Of a stretch of DNA of 8,556 nucleotides, positions 1 through 6,502 are shown piece after piece. The DNA comes from Pseudomonadota bacterium (GTDB lineage: Bacteria; Pseudomonadota; Alphaproteobacteria; Rhizobiales; Hyphomicrobiaceae). The first letter of the stretch is position 1. Each line of letters opens with the position of its first letter. The DNA is taken from NCBI GenBank assembly GCA_023392135.1, contig JAEVZQ010000232.1:1-8556 (forward strand), in the 5' to 3' direction. Below the pieces are notes generated by a model that was given only the letters and a program-made list of their open reading frames with translations, was not told the origin of the DNA and searched no databases. Made by a program: the position numbers and the translations under genes.

Positions 1-700
1 GACCTGGATCGCTTCGCACGCCCTCGCGCGCAAGCAGTGAGCTGGCTGCCGCCTGCTCCGCCTGCCGCTTGGTTGCACCTTCACCGCGCGCGGGCTTGCG
101 GCCGGCGATGTGCACCTCGGTCACGAACCGGGGTGCGTGATCCGGGCCACTCCGCGAAATCTCGATGTACTCGGGCAAGTCGAGCCCCTGCCCCTGTGCC
201 CATTCCTGCAGCGCTGACTTGGGATCGGCGACTACGTGCGGCAGCGCCTCGAACTGCGATGTCCAGAGCCCGCGCACGACTTTGCGCGCGGCTTCGAAAC
301 CCGCCTCGATGAAAATGGCCCCGAGCAGAGCCTCGAGCGCGTCTGCAAGGATGGTTTCCTTCTCGCGCCCGCCGCTCTCGGCTTCGCTGTCGCTCAGAAT
401 GAGATGCGAGCCAAGGCCGACTCTCCGGGCGACGCTGGCGCAGGCCTGCCCGCGGACCAGTCTGTTGTAGCGGCGCGCGAGCTCACCTTCCGTGGCCTCG
501 GGATGGTTCCCGTGCAGCAATTCTGCAATGGCGAGGCCGAGGACCCTGTCCCCGATGAACTCGAGCCGCTCGTTGTCCTGCCGCGTGCCGCGCTGCGAGC
601 GCACGCTCGCATGAGTCAACGCCCGCTCGAACAACTCGCGGTTCTTGAAGGTGTATCCAAGGTGCTTCTCGAGGTCTGTCGACTTCTTTTGCCGTTGCAC
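1..700 (-). CDS. rnc: Ribonuclease III (3' end cut by window edge)
   Basis: This is an endonuclease specific for double-stranded RNA that processes rRNA precursors and structured mRNAs in the cytoplasm. The 233 visible residues begin MQRQKKSTDLEKHLGYTFKN. The catalytic domain carries the signature NERLEFIGDRVLG at 43-55 and DALEALLGA at 120-128. E44, E47, D51, D120 and E123 match the E. coli metal-site residues E38, E41, D45, D114 and E117. A double-stranded-RNA-binding domain follows from about 160 to 229 and ends in a basic ATKRQAEQAAA helix. E. coli RNase III has 226 residues, so only a few C-terminal residues and the stop should lie outside the window. GDR rather than GDS in the signature is usual in alphaproteobacteria. 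The start is GTG at 700-698, 7 nt after the lepB stop. No ATG fits, and I see no strong ribosome binding site, so translation is probably coupled to lepB. The next gene outside the window would usually be era (inference). Confidence 0.95.
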   Translation of the reverse strand, partial: MQRQKKSTDLEKHLGYTFKNRELFERALTHASVRSQRGTRQDNERLEFIGDRVLGLAIAELLHGNHPEATEGELARRYNRLVRGQACASVARRVGLGSHLILSDSEAESGGREKETILADALEALLGAIFIEAGFEAARKVVRGLWTSQFEALPHVVADPKSALQEWAQGQGLDLPEYIEISRSGPDHAPRFVTEVHIAGRKPARGEGATKRQAEQAAASSLLAREGVRSDPG

Positions 701-707
701 GTGTGTT

Positions 708-1478
708 TCAGCGTACCAGATTGAAGAAACGATCCCAGCGGATATCCCACGGCCACTGCCACGGCGTGTAGAGGCGGAACGCGTTGGGGTCGTCAAAGGC
801 TCCGGAGAAGAAGATGATCTCGGCGCGGCCCACGAAGTTCTCGAACGGCACGTAGCCGACGCCCCACTGTGCACGGCTGTCCGTGGAGTTGTCGCGGTTG
901 TCGCCCATCATGAAGTAGTGGTTCTCCGGCACCTTGAAGACGCCCGTATTGTCGAACGGACCGTTGGGCTCGGAGTCGAGCACCTTGTACTTTACGCCGT
1001 TGGGCAGGGTCTCCTCGTACTGCGGGATGCGGCGCAGGATGCCGTCCTCCTCGCGAGTCACGAAATCGCCGACCCGCTTTTTCGGCACGGCCTCTCCATT
1101 GATGTAGAGGACGCCGCCCCGCATCTGGATCTCGTCACCCGGCAGGCCGATCACGCGCTTGATATAGTCGGTCGAGTTGTCGCGCGGCAGCTTGAATACG
1201 GCGACATCGCCCCGCTCCGGCTGCGCGGCGAAAATCCGGCCCTCGAAAATATTGACGCCAAAAGGAAAGGAATAGCGGCTGTAGCCATAGGAGAGCTTGG
1301 AGACGAACAGGTAATCTCCTACCAGCAGCGTCGCTTTCATCGAGCCGGATGGGATGTTGAAAGGCTGATAGAAGAACACGCGCACGACCATCGCGAGCGC
1401 AAGCGCCTGAATGACGATCTTTACGGTCTCCCACCAGCCGCTCTCGCGCTTTTTGCCGGTGTCTGTATTCAGGCTCAT
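708..1478 (-). CDS. lepB: Signal peptidase I
   Basis: This inner-membrane serine protease removes signal peptides from exported proteins on the periplasmic side. The protein has 256 residues. A short cytoplasmic N-terminus is followed by one membrane segment at about 18-37. The catalytic box IPSGSMKATL has nucleophile Ser46, and the general base Lys107 lies in DYIKRVIGLPGD. The C-terminal box MMGDNRDNSTDSR is at about 190-202, so all family S26 boxes are present. An in-frame upstream start at 1643 would overlap acpS and add about 55 residues without family resemblance. The ATG at 1478 is chosen because GAGGAG lies 6 nt upstream and the protein then opens like its relatives. The gene sits between acpS (121-nt gap) and rnc (7-nt gap), the usual alphaproteobacterial order. 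Confidence 0.97.
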   Translation of the reverse strand: MSLNTDTGKKRESGWWETVKIVIQALALAMVVRVFFYQPFNIPSGSMKATLLVGDYLFVSKLSYGYSRYSFPFGVNIFEGRIFAAQPERGDVAVFKLPRDNSTDYIKRVIGLPGDEIQMRGGVLYINGEAVPKKRVGDFVTREEDGILRRIPQYEETLPNGVKYKVLDSEPNGPFDNTGVFKVPENHYFMMGDNRDNSTDSRAQWGVGYVPFENFVGRAEIIFFSGAFDDPNAFRLYTPWQWPWDIRWDRFFNLVR

Positions 1479-1484
1479 CTGGTG

Positions 1485-1490
1485 CTCCTC
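1485..1490 (-). promoter_or_regulatory. Ribosome binding site of lepB
   Basis: On the minus strand the sequence reads GAGGAG, ending 6 nt before the ATG at 1478. It settles the choice between this start and the longer open frame beginning at 1643. Confidence 0.75.
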
Positions 1491-1542
1491 GGCGGCACTG
1501 CCCCGGATACTCCGAGGTCCCCCGCTTCCGTTTTTCCGGCCC

Positions 1543-1571
1543 GCTATAACCCTTCCGAGGGGAGCACGCAA
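1543..1571 (-). promoter_or_regulatory. Possible weak internal promoter for lepB-rnc
   Basis: In the 121-nt gap between acpS and lepB the minus strand shows TTGCGT (1571-1566), a 17-nt spacer and TATAGC (1548-1543). This is only a partial match to a housekeeping promoter, but the spacing is ideal and the site lies about 65 nt before the lepB start. In G+C-rich DNA a match this loose can arise by chance. Confidence 0.25.
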
Positions 1572-1599
1572 AGGGGTACCCGGACCTGTACTGCTGTTC

Positions 1600-2013
1600 T
1601 CAAGGCGAACTGGTGTCGAGCGGAACGCCCGAAATGATGACAATGGCCTGCGCCAGCGGGTAGTCGTCGGTCAGGCTCAGGTCAATTCGAGCGGCGTAAC
1701 CGGGCGGTGTAATCCGCTTCAGTTGCTCGGCCGCGCCACCCGTCAGCATGAGCGTCGGACGGCCTGACGGCAGATTGATGACACCCATGTCCCGCCAGAA
1801 CACTCCGTGTCGGAGACCGGTTCCGAGCGCCTTGGAACAGGCCTCCTTGGCGGCGAACCGTTTCGCGTACGAGGCGGCGCGCTCCTTGCGCCGATCGGAC
1901 TTGCGCCGCTCCGTCTCGGTAAAGACACGCTCGATGAAACGGTCACCGAATCGCGCGATCGTACGCTCGATACGGTCGATATCGATGATGTCGTTTCCGA
2001 GACCGAGAATCAT
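1600..2013 (-). CDS. acpS: Holo-[acyl-carrier-protein] synthase
   Basis: This enzyme transfers the 4'-phosphopantetheine arm from coenzyme A to a serine of acyl carrier protein, converting it to the active form used in fatty acid and lipid synthesis. The 137-residue product has the normal family length. It opens [16 protein letters not shown], with metal-binding Asp8, and has KRFAAKEA with Glu57, matching the family D-x(n)-E pair. The basic stretch at about 36-52 ([17 protein letters not shown]) is a typical substrate-contacting helix region. The ATG start is 6 nt after the pdxJ stop, and AGGAG lies about 12 nt upstream, inside the end of pdxJ, so the two genes are probably translationally coupled. 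Co-location with pdxJ is widespread in proteobacteria. Confidence 0.97.
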   Translation of the reverse strand: MILGLGNDIIDIDRIERTIARFGDRFIERVFTETERRKSDRRKERAASYAKRFAAKEACSKALGTGLRHGVFWRDMGVINLPSGRPTLMLTGGAAEQLKRITPPGYAARIDLSLTDDYPLAQAIVIISGVPLDTSSP

Positions 2014-2019
2014 AAGGTG

Positions 2020-2802
2020 TCAGGCGCTCCTACGGCCTGTGACGCTTGCGCGCGCTTCGTCCATCAGGGCGCGCATTCGGCGCACCGCGGAATGGAGTCC
2101 GCCGAAGATGGCCTCGCCGATGAGGAAGTGGCCGATGTTGAGCTCGATCACCTGCGGGATGCGCGCCACGGGAGCCACCGTATTGTACGTGAGGCCATGG
2201 CCAGCATGGACCTCGAGGCTTGCGTCCGCCGCGATACGTGCCGCGATCCGCAGCCGTTCCATTTCGCTCGCCAACGCCCTGGCGTTCTCTTCGAGCGCAC
2301 GCTCGCAGTAAGCGCCGGTATGGAGCTCCACGATGTCCCCGCCGATGGCAGCGGCCGCCTGGATCTGGCGCTCATCGGGCTCGACGAACAGCGACACGCG
2401 GATACCTGCCTCCTTGAGACGCGCCACATAGCTCGTCAGATGCTCGCGCCCGCCTGCGACATCGAGCCCGCCTTCGGTCGTACGCTCCTCGCGCCGCTCG
2501 GGCACGAGGCAGCAGGCATTCGGCAGATGGCGCAGCGCAACGGCCAGCATCTCCTCCGTGGCCGCCATCTCCAGGTTGAGCGGGCGGGTCAGCTCCGACT
2601 TGAGCCGGGCGATGTCGCTGTCCGAGATATGGCGGCGGTCCTCCCGCACGTGTGCCGTGATCCCGTCGGCCCCGGCCTCCACGGCCAAGTGCGCGGCGCG
2701 CAAGGGATCCGGGTGGCGCCCCCCACGTGCGTTACGGATCGTTGCTACGTGGTCGATGTTGACGCCCAGGCGCTGAAACGGGGGGTCCAGGTTCGGGGTC
2801 AT
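2020..2802 (-). CDS. pdxJ: Pyridoxine 5'-phosphate synthase
   Basis: This enzyme condenses 1-deoxyxylulose 5-phosphate with 3-amino-2-oxopropyl phosphate to form pyridoxine 5'-phosphate, the closing step of the DXP-dependent vitamin B6 pathway. The product has 260 residues (E. coli 243) and is a single TIM barrel. Visible landmarks are LGVNIDHVATIRNARGG at 12-28, HVREDRRHI at 51-59 with His51 and His58, NLEMA with Glu78, ELHTGAY at 159-165 and VHAGHGLTYN with His202. These match the catalytic His, Glu and His and the phosphate-binding residues of the family. The ATG at 2802 has GAGGAGG 14 nt upstream, which is rather far, but no nearer start agrees with the family. The stop is 6 nt before acpS. 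Confidence 0.97.
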   Translation of the reverse strand: MTPNLDPPFQRLGVNIDHVATIRNARGGRHPDPLRAAHLAVEAGADGITAHVREDRRHISDSDIARLKSELTRPLNLEMAATEEMLAVALRHLPNACCLVPERREERTTEGGLDVAGGREHLTSYVARLKEAGIRVSLFVEPDERQIQAAAAIGGDIVELHTGAYCERALEENARALASEMERLRIAARIAADASLEVHAGHGLTYNTVAPVARIPQVIELNIGHFLIGEAIFGGLHSAVRRMRALMDEARASVTGRRSA

Positions 2803-2835
2803 TTGGTTTTCTGCTGCCTCCTCGAGATCATTCCA

Positions 2836-2850
2836 GGCGCACCGTGCGCC
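2836..2850. repeat. Short perfect inverted repeat in the rsh-pdxJ gap
   Basis: GGCGCAC (2836-2842) and GTGCGCC (2844-2850) are perfect complements around one base. In RNA this would be a 6-bp stem with a 3-nt loop. It sits about 34 nt before the pdxJ start in the presumed rsh-pdxJ transcript. No T-run follows on either strand, so it is not a typical intrinsic terminator. Confidence 0.5.
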
Positions 2851-2884
2851 AACGGGTTGCCGGCCATTTTCACTGCCGTGCGAT

Positions 2885-2902
2885 CAGGCCGCGAGCGGCC
2901 TG
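2885..2902 (-). repeat. GC-rich hairpin directly after the rsh stop
   Basis: CAGGCCGC (2885-2892) and GCGGCCTG (2895-2902) are perfect complements separated by GA, giving a 7-bp stem with a 4-nt loop in RNA. On the minus strand it begins 3 nt after the rsh stop codon. The downstream minus-strand sequence has no U-run, so an mRNA-stabilising or partially terminating structure is more likely than a full terminator. This is inference from position and symmetry only. Confidence 0.5.
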
Positions 2903-2905
2903 TGC

Positions 2906-5140
2906 TCAATCGAACGAGCGCTCAACATTGCTCACGACCGGCTTCGCCCGCAAGCCGGCAATGATGCGATTCAGGTGCTCCAGATCCCACACCTCCACCT
3001 CGAGCATCATCTCCGTGAAGTCAGAGGCGCGCTGCACCATGCGCAGGTTGTCGATGTTACCGTCCGTTTCGCTGATCACCTGGGCGATCTGCGCCAGCGA
3101 CCCCGGCTCATTGATTGCCGTCACCCTGAGCCTGGCTGGGAAGCGCTCCGGATGCTCGGACGCGATATCCCATGTGACGTCGATCCAGCTCTCCTTCTCG
3201 AAGTCCTTTAGTCGCGGCGAATGGATCTGGAAAATCCGGATCCCCTCACCCGGGATCATCACGCCCACGACCCGGTCACCGGGCACCGCTCCGCCTTCCT
3301 CGAAGCTGACCGGCAGATCGTTGCGCAGACCGCGAATGGGAAGACCTCCCGGCCGCGAGCCCGTGTCGTTCGCGTTGCCGGTGAACCGGAACTTGAGGCC
3401 GATCACCTTGCTCAGGTTGAACCAGCCCTCCTGGCTGGTCGCATGACTATGCCGGTTCTTGGGCCGATAGGAACCAACGCGCTGATCAGGATCTGCCGCT
3501 TCCGGTGCGACAGCCCTTAGCACGTCCGCGATCGGCAGCTCGCTGCGGCCGACGGCGGCCAGCGTGTCCTCGATCGTCTTCTGACCTAGCCGGTGTAGCA
3601 CCTTCTTCAGTTTCTCGTCGCTGTACTCAAGGCCCGCCTTCTCGAAGCGCGTGACGAGCAGCCGCCGGCCCAGCTCGGAGTACTGCCGCCTCAACGCGTC
3701 ACGGGAGGCGCGGCGGATGGCAGACCGCGCTCGCCCCGTCACCGCAAGCCGCTCCCAGGCCGCGGGCGGAGTCTGCCCGTTGGCGGTGAGCACCCGCACC
3801 TCGTCGCCATTGCGCAACATGGTCGAGAGAGGCATCTGCCGGCCGTTGATCAGGGCACCTACCGTCGAGTGGCCGATGTCGGTGTGGACGGCATAGGCGA
3901 AGTCGATCGGCGTTGCACCTCGCGGGAGGGCGATCAGCCGGCCTTTCGGCGTGAAGCAGAACACCTGATCGTGGAAGAGCTCGAGCTTCGTGTGCTCCAG
4001 GAATTCTTCCGGGTTGTTGCCGTCGAGCAGCGTCTCGACGAGCCGGCGCAGCCACATATAGGGGCCGCTGTCTTTCTCGTAGGTGGCTCGCGAGCCATTC
4101 CCGCTGCCGTTGTCCTTGTAGAGCGCGTGCGCGGCCACGCCGTACTCGGCCACGTGGTGCATCTCGCGGGTGCGGAGCTGCAGCTCGACGCGCTGATGCC
4201 GCGGGCCGACGATCGTCGTGTGGATGGACCGGTATCCGTTCTGCTTCGGCGTCGAGATGTAATCCTTGAAGCGGCCGGGGACAGAGCTCCAGGTGGTGTG
4301 CACCACGCCGAGAACCCGGTAGCAGTCCGTAATGCTGCCCAGGATCACGCGAAAGCCGTAAATGTCGGAGAGCTGCTCCAGCGAAATCTGCTTGTTCTGC
4401 ATCTTCCGCCAGATGGCGTACGGCTTCTTTTCCCGGCCCGACACCTCAGCATCGATTTTCGCCTCGGCGAGCTTGCTGCGCAGCGCCGTCTGGATCTCGT
4501 CGACGATACCGCGGTTGCGCTCGCGGAGCTGTGCGAGCCGCGCAGTCACTGTCTGATAAGCGTCCGGGTTCAACCAGCGGAATGCGTAATCCTCCAGCTC
4601 CTCGCGAAGCTGCTGCATGCCCATGCGCCCGGCCAGAGGCGCGTAGATGTCGAGCGTCTCCTGCGAGATCCGCGCACGGGCGTCCGGCCGCATGTGCTCG
4701 AGCGTTCGCATGTTGTGCAGCCGGTCTGCCAGCTTGACCAACAGCACCCGGATATCGCTCGAGATCGCTATCAGAAGCTTACGAAAGTTCTCGGCCTGCT
4801 CAGCGCGCTTGGAGACGAGATCGAGCCGCCGGATTTTCGTCAGCCCATCGACCAGGGCGCCGATCTCGGACCCGAAGAGCTGGTCGACCTCGGCCCGCGT
4901 CGCCTCGGTGTCCTCGATCACGTCGTGCAGAAGCGCCGTCGCGATGGTCGCGTCGTCGAGCTTGAGATCGGTCAGGATCGCTGCAACCTCGAGGGGATGC
5001 GAGAAGTAGGGGTCGCCCGAGGCGCGCTTCTGGTTGCTGTGCGCCTTCATGGCATAGACGTAGGCGCGGTTGAGCAGCGCCTCGTCAGCCCGTGGGTCGT
5101 AGTCGAGCACGCGCTCGACAAGCTCGTACTGGCGCATCAT
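2906..5140 (-). CDS. rsh: Bifunctional (p)ppGpp synthetase/hydrolase (RelA/SpoT family)
   Basis: This cytoplasmic stringent-response enzyme makes (p)ppGpp from ATP and GDP/GTP and also hydrolyses it. The 744 residues show the full long-RSH layout. The hydrolase domain has HPLEVA at 48-53, the HD pair His72-Asp73 in LLHDVIEDT, and KLADRLHNMRT at 136-146. The synthetase domain has GREKKPYAIWRKM at 235-247, RFKDYISTPKQNGYRSIHT at 290-308 and VELQLRT at 318-324. A TGS domain lies at about 390-455, and an ACT domain at about 668-744 opens LRVTAINEPGSLAQIAQVI. The RFKD motif is the RXKD form of bifunctional enzymes, not the EXDD form of synthetase-only RelA. Alphaproteobacteria normally carry one such enzyme, often called Rsh, SpoT or RelA. 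The start is one of two adjacent ATGs (5140 or 5137) with AAGG upstream. It follows rpoZ by 96 nt. Confidence 0.97.
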   Translation of the reverse strand: MMRQYELVERVLDYDPRADEALLNRAYVYAMKAHSNQKRASGDPYFSHPLEVAAILTDLKLDDATIATALLHDVIEDTEATRAEVDQLFGSEIGALVDGLTKIRRLDLVSKRAEQAENFRKLLIAISSDIRVLLVKLADRLHNMRTLEHMRPDARARISQETLDIYAPLAGRMGMQQLREELEDYAFRWLNPDAYQTVTARLAQLRERNRGIVDEIQTALRSKLAEAKIDAEVSGREKKPYAIWRKMQNKQISLEQLSDIYGFRVILGSITDCYRVLGVVHTTWSSVPGRFKDYISTPKQNGYRSIHTTIVGPRHQRVELQLRTREMHHVAEYGVAAHALYKDNGSGNGSRATYEKDSGPYMWLRRLVETLLDGNNPEEFLEHTKLELFHDQVFCFTPKGRLIALPRGATPIDFAYAVHTDIGHSTVGALINGRQMPLSTMLRNGDEVRVLTANGQTPPAAWERLAVTGRARSAIRRASRDALRRQYSELGRRLLVTRFEKAGLEYSDEKLKKVLHRLGQKTIEDTLAAVGRSELPIADVLRAVAPEAADPDQRVGSYRPKNRHSHATSQEGWFNLSKVIGLKFRFTGNANDTGSRPGGLPIRGLRNDLPVSFEEGGAVPGDRVVGVMIPGEGIRIFQIHSPRLKDFEKESWIDVTWDIASEHPERFPARLRVTAINEPGSLAQIAQVISETDGNIDNLRMVQRASDFTEMMLEVEVWDLEHLNRIIAGLRAKPVVSNVERSFD

Positions 5141-5236
5141 GGTCTGCGCACCTTAATCGAGAGTACGCACCCTGCGCCGGCCTGGATGGAATGGCGCCGC
5201 AAGCTCGAGCGGCTCCGCCCCCGCGTTGGAGGAAGC

Positions 5237-5665
5237 TCAGCGCCCGTTGCGGCCCCCGCCATTTCCGCCGATCGCAGCAGACGGCTCCGTCGGGGTCAGG
5301 CTCTCCATACCGCGCAGGAGCTGTTCCTCCGTGAGGACATCGACGACGTTGTCGCTCGCCTGATCGTCGCGGCCGAGCAGCGGGCTGCGCCTCTCCGGCG
5401 CCAGCACCGGCGCACCGGCAGCTTCCGGCTCGTCCACCTCGACGTTCTTCTGGATCGAATGGATCAGCGATTCGCGCATATCGTCCGGGGGAATCGTCTG
5501 TTCGGCGATCTCGCGCAGCGCGATCACCGGGTTTTTATCGTTCTCCTGCTCGACAGTCATCGGGCTACCGTTCGCGATCGCGCGCGCACGGTGAGCGGCA
5601 AGCAGCACCAGCTCGAATCTGTTGGGAACCTTGTCGCCGCAATCTTCGACGGTGACGCGAGCCAT
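5237..5665 (-). CDS. rpoZ: DNA-directed RNA polymerase omega subunit
   Basis: Omega binds the beta' subunit and aids RNA polymerase assembly. In proteobacteria its N-terminus also helps form a ppGpp-binding site. The 142-residue product opens [28 protein letters not shown], the core omega fold, and continues [17 protein letters not shown] at about 43-59. From about 75 onward the sequence is an acidic, Pro/Ala-rich tail ending in a Gly/Asn/Arg-rich stretch. Such tails are variable in alphaproteobacteria, and this protein is longer than E. coli omega (91 residues). A longer open frame runs back to 5785 and into folK. The ATG at 5665 is preferred because it gives the family N-terminus and GAGGG lies 6 nt upstream. 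Residue 10 is Gly where I expect Ile or Val. Being directly upstream of rsh is usual in proteobacteria. Confidence 0.95.
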   Translation of the reverse strand: MARVTVEDCGDKVPNRFELVLLAAHRARAIANGSPMTVEQENDKNPVIALREIAEQTIPPDDMRESLIHSIQKNVEVDEPEAAGAPVLAPERRSPLLGRDDQASDNVVDVLTEEQLLRGMESLTPTEPSAAIGGNGGGRNGR

Positions 5666-5671
5666 GATGAA

Positions 5672-5676
5672 CCCTC
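5672..5676 (-). promoter_or_regulatory. Ribosome binding site of rpoZ
   Basis: The minus strand reads GAGGG, ending 6 nt before the ATG at 5665. It supports this start over the upstream in-frame start at 5785, which lies inside folK. Confidence 0.6.
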
Positions 5677-5741
5677 GTGGATGCGCAACCCGAGGCCGAG
5701 CCAAAACCGCCCGACCCGACCTGCTGGCCTCAGGAGCTTGC

Positions 5742-6284
5742 CTATTTACACGAAATCCACCGAGAATCAAGGATTCGGCGGACACCGCGACGCTGTGGCC
5801 CTAGTCCGGCCAGGAGCGTTCTGCCCGCAATCCCGGTGACCGGATGCCGCCATTTGGGCACAACGTCGAGGAGCGGCACCAGGACGAATGCACGTCGGTG
5901 GGCTTCCGGATGCGGCAGGACGATGCGGCCGCGATGGCGCGTGAACGGCGGCCAGCCGTAACGCTTGCTCGCGAAGTCGATGATGTCGAGGTCGAGCGGC
6001 CTCGGACCCCAGTGGACGCCGAGTCGCCGACCTGCCTTTCTTTCCAATGACTTGAGCCTAAGCAGCAAGGTCGCGGGCGCAACCTTTACTTTTGCCAACA
6101 GAACGGCGTTCAGGTAACGTGGCTGCCATCTGCCGCCGACGGGCTCGGTCTCGTAAAGTGCCGAGACGGCCTCGACGGTGATCCGCCGATCCTGCAACTC
6201 CGTTATTGCACGACGCAGTGTTCGTATCGGAGCGCCCCAAGCCCCGGGCAGGTTGGCGCCAATCGAGATCAGTACTGATTTCAT
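5742..6284 (-). CDS. folK: 2-amino-4-hydroxy-6-hydroxymethyldihydropteridine pyrophosphokinase (HPPK)
   Basis: This enzyme transfers pyrophosphate from ATP to 6-hydroxymethyl-7,8-dihydropterin, the folate-pathway step before dihydropteroate synthase. The 180-residue protein starts [14 protein letters not shown], close to the family SLGSNL opening. It has [11 protein letters not shown] at 41-51, YLNAV at 57-61 and the diagnostic [12 protein letters not shown] at 91-102, with metal-binding Asp98 and Asp100 (E. coli Asp95 and Asp97). [19 protein letters not shown] follows at 123-141. Length is normal; E. coli has about 159 residues, and the extra is mainly at the basic C-terminus. The ATG at 6284 lacks a clear Shine-Dalgarno sequence, so initiation may rely on a short or leaderless transcript. 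It is the promoter-proximal gene of the minus-strand cluster, 76 nt ahead of rpoZ. folP and folB are not adjacent here. Confidence 0.93.
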   Translation of the reverse strand: MKSVLISIGANLPGAWGAPIRTLRRAITELQDRRITVEAVSALYETEPVGGRWQPRYLNAVLLAKVKVAPATLLLRLKSLERKAGRRLGVHWGPRPLDLDIIDFASKRYGWPPFTRHRGRIVLPHPEAHRRAFVLVPLLDVVPKWRHPVTGIAGRTLLAGLGPQRRGVRRILDSRWISCK

Positions 6285-6311
6285 TACGATTCAGAAAAGG
6301 AGCTGTCACAC

Positions 6312-6342
6312 ATCATATTTTCGAGTTGCAGAGTAAAGACAA
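6312..6342 (-). promoter_or_regulatory. Candidate promoter of folK
   Basis: The minus strand reads TTGTCT (6342-6337), a 19-nt spacer and TATGAT (6317-6312), with the -10-like hexamer 27 nt before the folK ATG. TATGAT matches five of six positions of a housekeeping -10 element, but the -35 is weak and the spacer long. It would give a leader of roughly 20 nt. Confidence 0.3.
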
Positions 6343-6410
6343 TCAAATCGCCCAATTCCGCCTTCAAGGTAAGCAGATCAGCAGTTTAGTGCGCTGAGCT
6401 AGTGGACGTA

Positions 6411-6436
6411 AGGCACGCGGCGGGGCGCTGCCTTTT
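6411..6436 (+). terminator. Terminator-like hairpin with T-run upstream of the NYN gene
   Basis: AGGCA plus GCG (6411-6419, with C6416 bulged) can pair with CGC plus TGCCT (6426-6433) around the loop GCGGGG. TTT at 6434-6436 follows the stem directly. This resembles a plus-strand intrinsic terminator with a short U-tract. No plus-strand gene ends just before it, so if functional it would act as an attenuator in the NYN leader, end a small upstream transcript, or block transcription antisense to folK. It may be chance. Confidence 0.3.
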
Positions 6437-6492
6437 GAATCATCGCGTTCGTGTTGGACTTCTAGCGGGGAGATGACTTGAGACCTGCTCCC

Positions 6493-6498
6493 GAGGTG
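6493..6498 (+). promoter_or_regulatory. Ribosome binding site of the NYN gene
   Basis: GAGGTG ends 4 nt before the ATG at 6503. It is a good Shine-Dalgarno match and supports this start. Confidence 0.65.
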
Positions 6499-6502
6499 AC
6501 CT

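Larger units (their letters stand above)
6285..6502. promoter_or_regulatory. Divergent intergenic region, folK / NYN gene
   Basis: These 218 bases lie between the divergent starts of folK and the NYN gene and are clearly richer in A+T than the flanking genes, especially 6285-6385. They must hold promoters for both directions. I see a candidate minus-strand promoter and a terminator-like hairpin, listed separately. I could not find a convincing plus-strand -35/-10 pair. The short open frame running into this region from folK is a shadow of folK, and no independent small gene is supported. Confidence 0.6.

Noticed and set aside
1479..1643. Extended lepB start at 1643 overlapping acpS
   Set aside because: The added residues are unlike signal peptidases, and the ATG at 1478 has an excellent ribosome binding site.
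645..2964. Long plus-strand open frames (330 and 385 codons) opposite lepB, acpS and pdxJ
   Set aside because: They overlap genes with intact catalytic motifs on the minus strand and have Arg/Ala/Val-rich composition typical of antisense shadows in G+C-rich DNA.
5692..5731. GAGGCC/GGCCTC inverted repeat upstream of rpoZ
   Set aside because: Six-base arms with a 28-base loop in G+C-rich DNA are expected by chance, and no T-run or promoter element accompanies them.
5666..5785. Extended rpoZ start at 5785 overlapping folK
   Set aside because: The omega family begins at MARVTVED, and that ATG has its own ribosome binding site.
3869..5839. A 656-codon open frame on the plus strand, antisense to rsh and rpoZ
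   Set aside because: It is the mirror of G+C-biased codons of two certain genes, has no family resemblance and no ribosome binding site that I can see, and it runs across gene boundaries.
6206..6397. Possible small plus-strand gene reaching into the divergent intergenic region
   Set aside because: It starts inside folK on the opposite strand and has no ribosome binding site or recognisable sequence.
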